A program made the position numbers and the translations under genes. Under the pieces are notes generated by a model. It had not been told where the DNA came from and did no database searches. It worked only from the letters and a program-made list of their open reading frames with translations. From assembly GCA_036503065.1 (NCBI GenBank), contig DASXXM010000257.1:1-35080 (forward strand): a DNA stretch of 35,080 bases, written 5' to 3'. This stretch comes from DATEPR01 sp036503065. GTDB lineage: Bacteria > Actinomycetota > Actinomycetes > Mycobacteriales > Pseudonocardiaceae. The number at the start of each line of letters is the position of its first letter. The stretch's first letter is position 1. Positions 1-8,372 of this stretch are shown here, one piece after another.

Positions 1-233
1 CGCCAGCCCGGCGCGGTGACCACCAGGGCGGTGTCCGGTGGTGGCGTCCGCAGGTCGTGGGCGGGCCGCAGGCCCGGCAGGGACTCGGCGACCGTGCGCA
101 GCCGGCCCGCGTCCGCGTCGGTCACGGTGACCACGGCACCCAGCGCGAGCAGCGCCTCGGCCACCGGCGGCCCGGTCACCCCGGCACCGGCGACCAGGAC
201 GCGCGCGCCGGCCAGCCGCTGCCGGAACGTCAC
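1..233 (-). CDS. murD: UDP-N-acetylmuramoyl-alanine--D-glutamate ligase MurD, N-terminal part (cut by window edge)
   Basis: Cytoplasmic ligase that adds D-glutamate to UDP-MurNAc-L-Ala in peptidoglycan precursor synthesis. Only about 77 N-terminal residues lie in the window. From a GTG at 233 the protein begins MTFRQRLAGARVLVAGAGVTG; the glycine-rich VAGAGVTG turn is the Rossmann-like UDP-binding start typical of MurD. The frame stays open to base 1. The GTG lies one base past the mraY stop (TGA at 235-237), so the two genes are almost certainly cotranscribed and probably coupled. The position directly after mraY is the normal dcw order. The ATP-binding and C-terminal domains are outside the window, so intactness cannot be judged. 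Confidence 0.9.
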   Translation of the reverse strand, partial: MTFRQRLAGARVLVAGAGVTGPPVAEALLALGAVVTVTDADAGRLRTVAESLPGLRPAHDLRTPPPDTALVVTAPGW

Positions 234-234
234 G

Positions 235-1314
235 TCAACCCCCGCCGCCGTAGCCGAGCCAGTCGCTGTAGAACAACCCGAGGCCGAACATGCTGGCGGT
301 GGCCCCGAGCAACCAGAATCTGATGATCACCGTGGTTTCCGCCCACCCGGCGAGCTCGAAGTGATGGTGGAACGGGGCCATTCGAAATATTCGGCGGCCG
401 GTGGAGCGGAACGCGGCGACCTGCATGACCACCGACAGCGCCTCCACCACGAACAGGCCGCCGATGACGACCATCAGCAGTTCGGTCCGGGTGGCCATGG
501 ACAGCCCGGCGAACAGGCCGCCCAGCGCGAGGGAACCCGTGTCGCCCATGAAGATCTTGGCAGGCGCCGCGTTCCACCACAGGAAGCCGACGCAGGCGCC
601 CATCGCCGCGGCCGCGACCAGGGCGAGGTCCAGCGGGTCGCGCACGTAGAAGCAGCCGGACAGGCGGGTGCCGACGGCGGTGCTGCAGTCGTGGGTGGTC
701 TGGAAGTACGTGATGACCATGTAGACGGCCAGCGCCATGGCGGAACTGCCGCCTGCCAGGCCGTCGAGGCCGTCGGTGAAGTTGACCGCGTTGGACCACG
801 CGGCGACCGCGACATAACAGAAGATCACGAACCCGACCAGTCCGAAGGAGACGGTGGCGACGTCCCGGACGTAGGACAGGTTCACCGACACCGGCCGCAG
901 GCCGTACTTGTTCGGGAACTGCACCGCGAGGATCGCGAACAGGATCGTGGCCGCGAGCTGGCCGACCAGCTTCGCCGTCTTGTTCAGGCCGAGGCTGCGC
1001 TGCTTGCGGATCTTGATGAAGTCGTCGAGGAACCCGACCAGGCCGAGCGACGTGGACAGCAGCAGGACCAGAATGCCGGACGCGGTGGGCAGGTTCCCGT
1101 TGATCAGGTGCGCGATCACGTAGCCGGCCCACATCGCCAGCACGATCGCGACACCGCCCATGGTCGGCGTGCCGCGCTTGGCCGCGTGGCCCTTCGGGCC
1201 CTCCTCACGGATCTCCTGGCCGAAACCCTGGCGGGTGAACAGCCGGATCAGGTACGGCGTGACCATGATGGAGAACAGCAACCCGACGGCCGCCGCGATC
1301 AGGATGCCCTTCAC
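235..1314 (-). CDS. mraY: Phospho-N-acetylmuramoyl-pentapeptide-transferase MraY
   Basis: Integral membrane enzyme that transfers phospho-MurNAc-pentapeptide from UDP to undecaprenyl phosphate, giving lipid I. The protein is 359 residues, the usual family length, and strongly hydrophobic with about ten membrane segments. Signatures seen are GFLDDFIKIRKQRS (the Asp-Asp pair for Mg/substrate), NAVNFTDGLDGLA, and FMGDTGSLALGG, with a His-rich PFHHHFE loop near the C-terminus. All key residues look intact. The GTG start at 1314 overlaps the murF stop by GTGA, which fixes the start and implies translational coupling. It follows murF and precedes murD in the dcw operon. Confidence 0.98.
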   Translation of the reverse strand: MKGILIAAAVGLLFSIMVTPYLIRLFTRQGFGQEIREEGPKGHAAKRGTPTMGGVAIVLAMWAGYVIAHLINGNLPTASGILVLLLSTSLGLVGFLDDFIKIRKQRSLGLNKTAKLVGQLAATILFAILAVQFPNKYGLRPVSVNLSYVRDVATVSFGLVGFVIFCYVAVAAWSNAVNFTDGLDGLAGGSSAMALAVYMVITYFQTTHDCSTAVGTRLSGCFYVRDPLDLALVAAAAMGACVGFLWWNAAPAKIFMGDTGSLALGGLFAGLSMATRTELLMVVIGGLFVVEALSVVMQVAAFRSTGRRIFRMAPFHHHFELAGWAETTVIIRFWLLGATASMFGLGLFYSDWLGYGGGG

Positions 1315-2771
1315 TCGCCACCACCCGCCAGCAGCGCGTCGGCGACACGCCAGAGGCCGGCGAAGTTGGATGCCTTGACCAGCACCGCGTCCCCCGGCCG
1401 CAGTTCAGCACGCAGCAGGGCGATCGCGGCATCGACGTCCGGTACCAGCACCGACTCCTCTCCGCACGAGCCTGCCAGGTGCGCGCCCTGGTGCATCGGC
1501 CGTGCCTGCTCGCCGACCACCACGAGCCGGCTGACGTCCAGCCGGACCGCGAGGCGGCCGATGTCGTCGTGCGTCGCCATGGTGTCCGCACCCAGATCGG
1601 CCATTGGCCCGAGCACCGCCCAGGTCCGGCGCGCGCCCGCGTTGGCCAGCGCGACCAGCGCCTCGAGCGCGGCCCGCATCGACTCCGGGTTGGCGTTGTA
1701 GGCGTCGTTGATCACGGTCACGCCGTCCGACCGGGTGGTGACCTCCATCCGGTGCCGGGACACCGGCCTTGCGTGTGACAGCCCGTCGGCCACGTCGGCG
1801 ACGCGCATGCCCAGTTCCAGCGCGACCGCGGCCGCCGTCAGCGCGTTGCCGACCTGGTGGGCGCCGTGCACCGCGAGCTGGACGGCCGCGTCACCGGACG
1901 GCGTGACCAGCCGGAACCCGGCGCGCGCCTGGTCGTCGATGCGCACGTCCACGGCCCGGACATCGGCGTTCGCTGCCTCGCCGACGAACACCACGCGGGC
2001 ATCCGTGCGGTCGGCCATGGCGGCGACCAGCGGATCGTCCGCGTTGAGCACCGCGAGTCCGTCGGCCGGCAGTGCCTCGACCAGTTCGCCCTTGGTCTTC
2101 GCGATCGCCGCGCGGGAGCCGAACTCGCCGAGGTGCGCGCTGCCCACGTTGAGCACGGCGCCGATCCGGGGCGGCGCCACCGCGCACAGGGCCGCGATGT
2201 GGCCGGGCCCGCGCGCGGACAGCTCCAGCACCAGGTGCCGGGTGTGCTCGTCGGCGCGCAGCACGGTCCACGGGTGGCCCAGCTCGTTGTTGAACGAGCC
2301 GGGCGGGGCGACCGTCGGGCCGAGGCGTGCCAGCAGGCCGGCGATCAGGTCCTTCGTGGACGTCTTGCCGGACGACCCGGTCACGCCGACCACGGCGAGT
2401 CCGTGCGGCACCAGCCGGTCCACCACGGTCCGTGCCACGGCCGCCAGCCCGGCCAGCACCGCCGCCCCGGCCCCGTCGGTGTCGCCGGCCAGCACGAACG
2501 CCCTGCTGCCGAGGAAGACGACCGGTGGCACGAGCACCGCGGGCGCGGGCACCTCGCGGGCGGCCAGTACGCCGACCGCGCCGGCCCGGATCGCGTCGGC
2601 GGCGAAGTCGTGGCCGTCCACCCTTTCGCCCGGCACGGCCACGAACAGGCTGCCCGGCGCCAGTTTCCGGGAGTCGAACTCGACCGAGCCGGTCACCACC
2701 TCGGTGCCGGTTGCCCGGTGCAGGCGGCCACCCACGGCAGCGGCGATCTCGGCCAGCGTCAGCGGGATCAT
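1311..2771 (-). CDS. murF: UDP-N-acetylmuramoyl-tripeptide--D-alanyl-D-alanine ligase MurF
   Basis: Cytoplasmic ATP-dependent ligase that adds D-Ala-D-Ala to the UDP-MurNAc-tripeptide. The 486-residue length is normal. The ATP-binding loop GVTGSSGKTSTKDLI lies around residue 128, and the family motif NDAYNANPESM follows in the central domain. The N-terminal MIPLTLAEIAAAVGG is the typical MurF opening and supports the ATG at 2771, which overlaps the murE stop (ATGA). The C-terminus overlaps the mraY start by 4 nt. No anomaly is visible. Confidence 0.98.
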   Translation of the reverse strand: MIPLTLAEIAAAVGGRLHRATGTEVVTGSVEFDSRKLAPGSLFVAVPGERVDGHDFAADAIRAGAVGVLAAREVPAPAVLVPPVVFLGSRAFVLAGDTDGAGAAVLAGLAAVARTVVDRLVPHGLAVVGVTGSSGKTSTKDLIAGLLARLGPTVAPPGSFNNELGHPWTVLRADEHTRHLVLELSARGPGHIAALCAVAPPRIGAVLNVGSAHLGEFGSRAAIAKTKGELVEALPADGLAVLNADDPLVAAMADRTDARVVFVGEAANADVRAVDVRIDDQARAGFRLVTPSGDAAVQLAVHGAHQVGNALTAAAVALELGMRVADVADGLSHARPVSRHRMEVTTRSDGVTVINDAYNANPESMRAALEALVALANAGARRTWAVLGPMADLGADTMATHDDIGRLAVRLDVSRLVVVGEQARPMHQGAHLAGSCGEESVLVPDVDAAIALLRAELRPGDAVLVKASNFAGLWRVADALLAGGGE

Positions 2772-4324
2772 CGGGCGGCCGTCCTCGCGTGCGCCCGGAT
2801 GGCCGTGATCAGCTCGTCCCGGTCGGCGAACGGGTGCACCACACCGGCGATCTCCTGGCCCGTCTCGTGGCCCTTGCCGGCCACCACGACCACGTCACCC
2901 GGCCGCGCCGCGGCCACCGCGTGGTCGATCGCGGCCCTGCGGTCGCCGATCTCCACCACGTCGCCGCGCTGGCCCGCCGGCACGGCCAGGGCGCCGGCCA
3001 GCATCGCGGCCCGGATCGCCGCGGGGTCCTCGCTGCGCGGGTTGTCGTCCGTGACGACCAGCAACGCCGACCGGCGGGCCGCGGCCGCGCCCATCAGCGG
3101 CCGCTTGCCGGCGTCCCGGTCGCCGCCGCAGCCCAGCACCGTGAGCACCCGGCCGTCGCTGCCGGCCCGGGCCAACTGGGCCCGCACCGCGTCCAGCGCC
3201 AGCGCCACGGCAGCGGGCTTGTGCGAGTAGTCCACCACCGCGGTGAAGTCCTGGCCGAGGTCGACGCGCTCCATCCGGCCCGGCACGTCAACACCGGCCA
3301 GGCCACCCGCGATGGCGGCCGGCTCGACACCGGCCTCGTGCAGGATCGCCACCGCGAGCAGGGCGTTGGCCACGTTGAACGTGCCCGGCAGGCGCAGCGT
3401 GATGTCGATGCGCAGCCGGTCCGGGCCCAGCGCCGTGAAGGCCTGGCCCCCGTTGCGGGCCGCCACCACATCGGCCGCGGCCCAGCCGCGGCGGCCCGGC
3501 GACGTGTGCAGGGTGGACACGGCGACCGTGCCCGGCTTCACCAGCCGACGGCCCCACTCAGTGTCCGTGCACACGACCTCCACCCTGGACCGGCCGTCGA
3601 ACAGGCGCGCCTTGGCGGCGAAGTAGTCCTCCATGTCCGGATGAAAGTCCAGGTGGTCCTGCGACAGGTTGGTGAACGCGCCGACCGCGAACCGGATGCC
3701 GGCCACCCGCCCCAGCATCAGCGCGTGGCTGGACACCTCCATCGCCACGTCCGACACGCCGCGCTCGACCATCACGGCCAACAGCGCCTGCAGGTCCGGC
3801 GCCTCCGGCGTGGTCAGGCCGGTGGCGAGCCGCTCGCCGCCGATCCGGGTGCCGATCGTGCCGATCAGTCCCGCGGTGCGCCCGGCCGCGGCGAGGCCGG
3901 CCGCCACCATGGCCGTCGTGGTGGTCTTGCCGGACGTGCCGGTCACGCCGAGCACCGCCAGGTGCCGCGACGGGTCGCCGTAGATCCGCGCGGCCAGCGC
4001 GCCGAGCACCGACCGGGGGTCACGGTGCACCAGCAGCGGCACGCCCGCATCGCGCAGGGCCGGTCGCGCGGCGCCCGCTTCGTCGGTCAGCACGGCGCCG
4101 GCACCGGCGGCCACTGCGGCACCGGCGAAGTCGGCGCCGTGCGCCTTCGCGCCGGGCAGGGCCGCGAACAGGTCACCGGGCCGCACGTACTGAGCCCGCA
4201 GTGTGGCTCCGGTGACGACGGCGGTGTCGTGCACGGCGGCACCGGCGGGCACCAGCCGGGCGTCCACGGCCGTGGCCAACTCGGTGAGGGCCACGGGCGT
4301 AACACGGGTCGGTCGAGGCGGCAT
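2768..4324 (-). CDS. murE: UDP-N-acetylmuramoyl-tripeptide synthetase MurE (meso-diaminopimelate adding)
   Basis: Cytoplasmic ligase adding the third stem-peptide residue. The P-loop is GVTGTSGKTTTTAMV (about residue 125), and DNPRSEDPAAI (about residue 425) is the signature that selects meso-diaminopimelate rather than lysine, so the wall should be DAP type. The start is uncertain: the frame is open to a GTG at 4396, but that codon has no ribosome-binding site and adds 24 poorly conserved-looking residues. The ATG at 4324 (MPPRPTRVTPVALTEL) fits the family start better and has a GGAGG about 14 nt upstream, which is long. It follows ftsI by 96 nt (24 nt with the longer start) and overlaps murF by ATGA. 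Confidence 0.96.
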   Translation of the reverse strand: MPPRPTRVTPVALTELATAVDARLVPAGAAVHDTAVVTGATLRAQYVRPGDLFAALPGAKAHGADFAGAAVAAGAGAVLTDEAGAARPALRDAGVPLLVHRDPRSVLGALAARIYGDPSRHLAVLGVTGTSGKTTTTAMVAAGLAAAGRTAGLIGTIGTRIGGERLATGLTTPEAPDLQALLAVMVERGVSDVAMEVSSHALMLGRVAGIRFAVGAFTNLSQDHLDFHPDMEDYFAAKARLFDGRSRVEVVCTDTEWGRRLVKPGTVAVSTLHTSPGRRGWAAADVVAARNGGQAFTALGPDRLRIDITLRLPGTFNVANALLAVAILHEAGVEPAAIAGGLAGVDVPGRMERVDLGQDFTAVVDYSHKPAAVALALDAVRAQLARAGSDGRVLTVLGCGGDRDAGKRPLMGAAAARRSALLVVTDDNPRSEDPAAIRAAMLAGALAVPAGQRGDVVEIGDRRAAIDHAVAAARPGDVVVVAGKGHETGQEIAGVVHPFADRDELITAIRAHARTAAR

Positions 4325-4420
4325 GGCGATGAGGTCGTCCTCCGAAAGGGCAGGCACGTCGCGGAAGGCTAGCTGCGACGGTGGCGCGGACCGCACGCAG
4401 GGGCGCGGCTCACACCAGTG

Positions 4421-6460
4421 TCAACTCTGTGCTACCAGGGTCACGTACGGGGTGGTGCCCGTGGAGACCGGTACGTCGTAGCGCTGGGCGAGGTACGAGG
4501 CGAGTTCGTGGAACAGCGGCGCGGCCGTGAGGCCGGCCACCTGGTTGTTGGCCGGGTTGTCCAACATGACGCCCACCACGAACCTCGGGTTGTCCGCCGA
4601 CAGGATTCCGGCGAAAGTCACCGTGTTCTTCGTGCGGCTGTAGCAGCGGCAGGCGGGGTCGACCTGCTGGCCGGTGCCGGTCTTGCCGGAGATCTGGTAG
4701 CCGGGCAGGGCCGCCAGCGGCGCGGTGCCGTCCTGCAGGCCGCCCGCCTTCTGGGTGACCGACCGCATCATCATCCGGATGGTCTGCGCCGACTTCGGGC
4801 TGATCACCCGGACACCCTGCGGGCTCGGCGCGGGGACCACGGTGCCGTCCGGCCTGGTCATCGACTTGATGATGCGCGGCGGCATGCGCAGGCCGTCGTT
4901 GGCGATGGTCTGGTACATGTCGGCCAGTTGCAGCACCGTCATCGACAAGCCCTGGCCGATCGGCAGGTTGCCGAAGGTCGACGCGGACCACTTGCTCATC
5001 GGCGGCACGTAGCCCGCGCTCTCGCCGGGCAGTCCGACGCCGGTCTTCTGGCCGATCCCCATCTTCATCAGCATCTGGTCGAAGTTCTGCGGGCCGACCT
5101 GCTTCGCCAGCTCGTCCGCGCCGACGTTGGACGACTTGGCGAAGATGCCGGTCACGGTCATCTGCCAGTTCCCGTGCGGCCAGTCGTCCTGCACGACCTT
5201 GTCGCCGTTCTGGAACTGCCCAGGCACGGTGAGGACCGACGTCGGCGTGACGAGGCCCTCGTCGATGGCGGCGGCGGCGGTGACGATCTTGTTCGCCGAG
5301 CCCGGTTCGAACGGCGTGGTGACCGCGGGGTCGCCCGCGTTCGCGTTGGTCACCGTGTTGGGATCGTTCGGGTTGAAGGTGACGTCGTTGGCCAGCGCGT
5401 ACACCTCGCCGGTGTGCGCGTCCAGGACCACGGCGCTGCCCTTCCTGGCGCCGGTCTTCGCCACGTACTCGGCCAGCTTCTGCTGCACGACGTACTGGAG
5501 GTCGGCGTCGATGGTGAGTTGGACGTCCTGGCCGGGCACGGCCTGCTGGAGCACCCGCTGCGAGTTCGGGATGACCACCCCGTTGTCGCCCTGCTCGGTG
5601 TTCATCGCCTCGCGGCCGGACTGGCCGGCCAGCACGCCGTCCATCGACGACTCGAGTCCCACGATGCCGTGCATCCCGGCCACCGTCCGGTCGGTACGCC
5701 AGTTGGCCAGGCCGATGACGTTGGCCGCGACCGAACCGTCCGGGTACTCCCGCTGCGAGCGGACCTCGCTGCCGATCTCGCCGGGGAAGTCGCTGGTGAT
5801 CTTGGCCGCCGCGGTCGGATCGACCGCCAGGGCCAGGTACACGAACGTCACGTTCGAGCGCAGCTCGGTGATCAGTTGCTGCTCGTCCAGCGACGCGCCG
5901 ACCAGCCGGACCATCTCGTCCGCGATGGTCCTGGTGTGCTGTTCGTAGCTGATGCCCTTGTGCGCCAGGGCGACGCTCGGCGCGTTCCAGTTCAACCGCA
6001 TCTTGTCCGGTTGCGCCGTCAGTGCCCGAATGTCCACATTGAACGCGAGCTGGGTGCCGTTCCGGTCGGTGATGGTGCCGCGCTGGGCCGGGATCGTCAG
6101 GTAGTGCAGCGACTGCTTCTGCGCCTTGGCGGACAGGTCCGACGCCTGGAAGCCCTGGATGTCGACCAGCTTCAACCCGGCCAGCACGAGTGCCATGATC
6201 ATCAGGATCCGGCCGATCGTGATGCGCGGCTTGGGATTCTGGCCGACGACCTTCTTCCTGCGCCGCGGCCGAGCCACCGGCGCCGCTCGTCGGGCCGGTG
6301 GCTCCCGCGGCGGCGGTTCCCGTCGTGGTGGCTCCCACGATGATTGGCGTGGCGGTTCGCGCGGTGGTTGGCGGCCCGGCGGTGGCTGGCGGCCCTGTGG
6401 ATACGGCCGTGCCGACGGGTAGGACCGGCCGACCGGGCCGGTGGGCGGTTGCCGCGGCAT
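4421..6460 (-). CDS. ftsI: Septal peptidoglycan transpeptidase, class B penicillin-binding protein (FtsI/PBP3)
   Basis: Division-specific DD-transpeptidase that cross-links septal peptidoglycan with FtsW. The 679-residue protein has a cytoplasmic Arg/Pro-rich tail of about 90 residues, one membrane anchor (around RILMIMALVLAGLKLVDI), a PBP dimer domain, and a transpeptidase domain. Catalytic motifs are SANK (Ser388, Lys391) in EPGSANKIV, SSN in AKSSNVG near residue 442, and KTG in ISGKTGTGQQ near residue 590. All three are present, so it should be active and beta-lactam sensitive. No PASTA domains follow. The ATG at 6460 has a GGGAGG site lying inside the end of the upstream ftsL-like gene, 3 nt away. 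Confidence 0.97.
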   Translation of the reverse strand: MPRQPPTGPVGRSYPSARPYPQGRQPPPGRQPPREPPRQSSWEPPRREPPPREPPARRAAPVARPRRRKKVVGQNPKPRITIGRILMIMALVLAGLKLVDIQGFQASDLSAKAQKQSLHYLTIPAQRGTITDRNGTQLAFNVDIRALTAQPDKMRLNWNAPSVALAHKGISYEQHTRTIADEMVRLVGASLDEQQLITELRSNVTFVYLALAVDPTAAAKITSDFPGEIGSEVRSQREYPDGSVAANVIGLANWRTDRTVAGMHGIVGLESSMDGVLAGQSGREAMNTEQGDNGVVIPNSQRVLQQAVPGQDVQLTIDADLQYVVQQKLAEYVAKTGARKGSAVVLDAHTGEVYALANDVTFNPNDPNTVTNANAGDPAVTTPFEPGSANKIVTAAAAIDEGLVTPTSVLTVPGQFQNGDKVVQDDWPHGNWQMTVTGIFAKSSNVGADELAKQVGPQNFDQMLMKMGIGQKTGVGLPGESAGYVPPMSKWSASTFGNLPIGQGLSMTVLQLADMYQTIANDGLRMPPRIIKSMTRPDGTVVPAPSPQGVRVISPKSAQTIRMMMRSVTQKAGGLQDGTAPLAALPGYQISGKTGTGQQVDPACRCYSRTKNTVTFAGILSADNPRFVVGVMLDNPANNQVAGLTAAPLFHELASYLAQRYDVPVSTGTTPYVTLVAQS

Positions 6461-6463
6461 GGC

Positions 6464-7120
6464 TCAGCCTCCCGGCGACTTGGTGGTCGTCGGGGTGCTG
6501 GTGGTGGACGTCGGCGGGGTGGTCGTGGTCGACGGCGGCGCCGTGGTCGTCGGTGGTGCCGTGGTCGTCGGGGGTGGCGGCGTGCGGGCGACGCTGGGCG
6601 TGCCGACCAGGGCCACCGAGCCGTCCGGACCGACCACCAGGTGCGCCGGGTCACCGGCCGGCACCATGCCCAGTTGCCGGGCCCGGTTGCCCAGCGCGGG
6701 CGCCGAGTCCTGCTCGTAGACCTGCTGTTGCAGTTGGGCGACCTGCACGGACAGTGCCGAGGTGGCCTTCCTGGCCTGTTCCAGCCGGTAGGCGTCGGCC
6801 GTGGCCTGGGTGGAGAACCACAGTGTGGCCACCACGCCGCCGACCAGCAGCGCCATCACCAGCACGACGAACGTGGCCCTGGACGCGGAGCCCGGCCTGC
6901 GCTCGGCCTTGACCCCGGTGCCGGCCGCGACGCCGGTGGCGCGCTCGGTGCGCTGGGCGCGGCGGGCGTAGGCCCGTTCGGCGGCCGCGGACCGCCCTCG
7001 GGTGCCGGGGCCGCGATCCGGCTGAACACGATCGGGCTGGGGAGCGCCGCGTTCACGCGACGGCGGTGGCGTCCTGGTGCGGGAACGGGTGGGTCCGGCC
7101 ACCCGTGCGGGAGCTGTCAT
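6464..7120 (-). CDS. ftsL: FtsL-like bitopic divisome protein with Pro/Thr-rich C-terminal tail
   Basis: Probable divisome component by position and topology; sequence identity to FtsL families is always weak. The 218 residues comprise a basic cytoplasmic region (1-80, Arg/Pro-rich), one membrane segment (about 81-103, FVVLVMALLVGGVVATLWF), a short coiled-coil-like stretch (about 105-145, repeated Gln/Leu, with AVAQLQQQV-like spacing) and a GDPAHLVVGPDG segment. The last 45 residues are almost only Pro, Thr and Ser. The ATG overlaps the rsmH stop by 4 nt, and ftsI follows after 3 nt. This rsmH-ftsL-ftsI order is standard. The tail would lie outside the membrane and could be O-glycosylated or wall-spanning; this is inference. 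Confidence 0.8.
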   Translation of the reverse strand: MTAPARVAGPTRSRTRTPPPSRERGAPQPDRVQPDRGPGTRGRSAAAERAYARRAQRTERATGVAAGTGVKAERRPGSASRATFVVLVMALLVGGVVATLWFSTQATADAYRLEQARKATSALSVQVAQLQQQVYEQDSAPALGNRARQLGMVPAGDPAHLVVGPDGSVALVGTPSVARTPPPPTTTAPPTTTAPPSTTTTPPTSTTSTPTTTKSPGG

Positions 7121-8100
7121 GCCATCCTCCCGATCCGTTCGCCTGCCCGCAGCCGCACCGACGCGGCCCTCGGGTTCGCTTCGATCTCGGCTTCGTTGGC
7201 CTGTTCCGCGCCCCTGGTGAGCAGGCGCAGCCGTGGTCCGTGGCCGGGCAGTTCGACCGGCAGGTCGATCGGCGTCGTCGAGGACGCCCAGTCCGCGAAC
7301 ACCCGCTTGACGATCCGGTCCTCGAGTGACTGGTAGCTCTCCACCACGATTCGGCCGCCGTCGGCCAGCGCTTCCAGCGCCGCCGGGATGGCGCGGCGCA
7401 GCACGTCCAGTTCGCCGTTGACCTCGATGCGCAGCGCCTGGAACGTGCGTTTGGCCGGGTGGCCGCCGGTGCGCCGGGTCGCCGCCGGCACGGTCTGGTA
7501 CAGCAGTTCGACCAGCCGAGCGCTGGTGCGGAACGGTTCGCGGTCGCGTTCCCTGGCCACCGCGCCCGCGATCCGCGCGGCGAACCGCTCCTCGCCGTAC
7601 TCGCGCAGGATCCGGGCCAGGTCGGCGACCGGGTACGTGTTCAGCACGTCGGCCGCTGTCATCCCGACACCGGGGGTCATCCGCATGTCCAGCGGGGCGT
7701 CCACGGCGTAGGCGAAGCCGCGGTCGCGCTCGTCCAGTTGCATGGACGAGACACCGAGGTCGAACAGCACACCCTGGACGGCCGGCAGGCCGAGTTCGGC
7801 CAGCACGGTGGGCAGTTCGTCGTAGACGGCGTGCACGAGGTGGACCCGGTCGCCGAAGCGGGCCAGCCGGTCGGCCGAGCGGGCCAGCGCGCTCGTGTCC
7901 CGGTCCAGCCCGACGAGGGTGAGCCCGGGATGCGCGGACAGCAGCGCGTCGGCGTGGCCGCCGAGACCGAGGGTGGCGTCGACAAGGACGGCGGCGGGAT
8001 CGGCGAGGGCAGGCGCCAGCAGGGCAAGCACCCGGTCCAACAGCACGGGCACGTGTCTAGATTCGGTCAACCGACTCAACCCCCCCTCCCTCAGCGACAT
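7117..8100 (-). CDS. rsmH: 16S rRNA (cytosine(1402)-N(4))-methyltransferase RsmH (MraW)
   Basis: SAM-dependent enzyme that N4-methylates C1402 in the ribosomal P-site of 16S rRNA. The 327-residue protein begins MSLREGGLSRLTESRHVPVL; HVPVLLDRVLALL is the family N-terminus. Motif I is VDATLGLGGHADALL, followed by GVLFDLGVSSMQLDERDRGF and RTGGHPAKRTFQALRIEVN, all characteristic of RsmH. The frame is open far upstream (to 9111), through mraZ and its promoter, but that part is not coding. The ATG at 8100 is chosen because homology starts there and GGAG lies 8 nt upstream. Its stop overlaps the ftsL-like start. Confidence 0.97.
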   Translation of the reverse strand: MSLREGGLSRLTESRHVPVLLDRVLALLAPALADPAAVLVDATLGLGGHADALLSAHPGLTLVGLDRDTSALARSADRLARFGDRVHLVHAVYDELPTVLAELGLPAVQGVLFDLGVSSMQLDERDRGFAYAVDAPLDMRMTPGVGMTAADVLNTYPVADLARILREYGEERFAARIAGAVARERDREPFRTSARLVELLYQTVPAATRRTGGHPAKRTFQALRIEVNGELDVLRRAIPAALEALADGGRIVVESYQSLEDRIVKRVFADWASSTTPIDLPVELPGHGPRLRLLTRGAEQANEAEIEANPRAASVRLRAGERIGRMA

Positions 8101-8119
8101 TGGCTCGCTCCGCTCGCTG

Positions 8120-8204
8120 GGCCCTGCCGCCTTTTTGCGGTGTCTTCGTCCCTCCACTCGCTTCGCTTCGTTCCGAAGGCCGAAGACACCGCAGCGGCAG
8201 GGCC
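8120..8204. repeat. Nested imperfect inverted repeat just upstream of rsmH
   Basis: Outer arms GGCCCTGCCGC (8120-8130) and its exact complement (8194-8204) pair over 11 bp. Inner arms GCGGTGTCTTCG (8137-8148) and CGAAGACACCGC (8181-8192) pair over 12 bp. The apex holds a further CTTCG/CGAAG mini-stem (8166-8178). In the dcw transcript this hairpin ends about 19 nt before the rsmH ATG. Flanking GCTCGCTCCGCTCGC-type sequence looks like a dispersed actinobacterial intergenic repeat. It could act as a partial terminator, an RNA processing site, or be a passive repeat; the sequence alone does not decide. Confidence 0.8.
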
Positions 8205-8238
8205 AGTTCCTACCGGCATGCAAGGCACTTACAGACAA

Positions 8239-8344
8239 CTGACCGGATGCGGTCAGGTCCCCGCCCGCTCGTCGGACCTGGCGCCGGGGAAGTTGCGTCA
8301 GGGTCGATAAGCCGAGCGGACCGAGGCCAAACGGCATCCGGTCA
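8239..8344 (-). promoter_or_regulatory. Competing RNA stems in the mraZ-rsmH gap (possible attenuator)
   Basis: This 106-bp stretch has three mutually exclusive pairings. CTGACCG (8239-8245) pairs with CGGTCAG (8250-8256) around a GATG loop. CAGGTCC (8254-8260) pairs with GGACCTG (8274-8280). TGACCGGATGC (8240-8250) pairs with GCATCCGGTCA (8334-8344). Because the segments overlap, formation of one stem blocks another, as in attenuators. No coding potential is seen between the mraZ stop (8373) and the rsmH start (8100). The function is inferred only. Confidence 0.45.
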
Positions 8345-8372
8345 CCGGTGCGGCCCGAAGGCCGGCCTCCGA

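Noticed and set aside
16..4372. Long plus-strand open frames opposite the mur genes (561, 457, 681 residues)
   Set aside because: They are GC-skew shadows of murD-mraY-murF-murE; translations are low-complexity Arg/Ala/Gly/His without domains.
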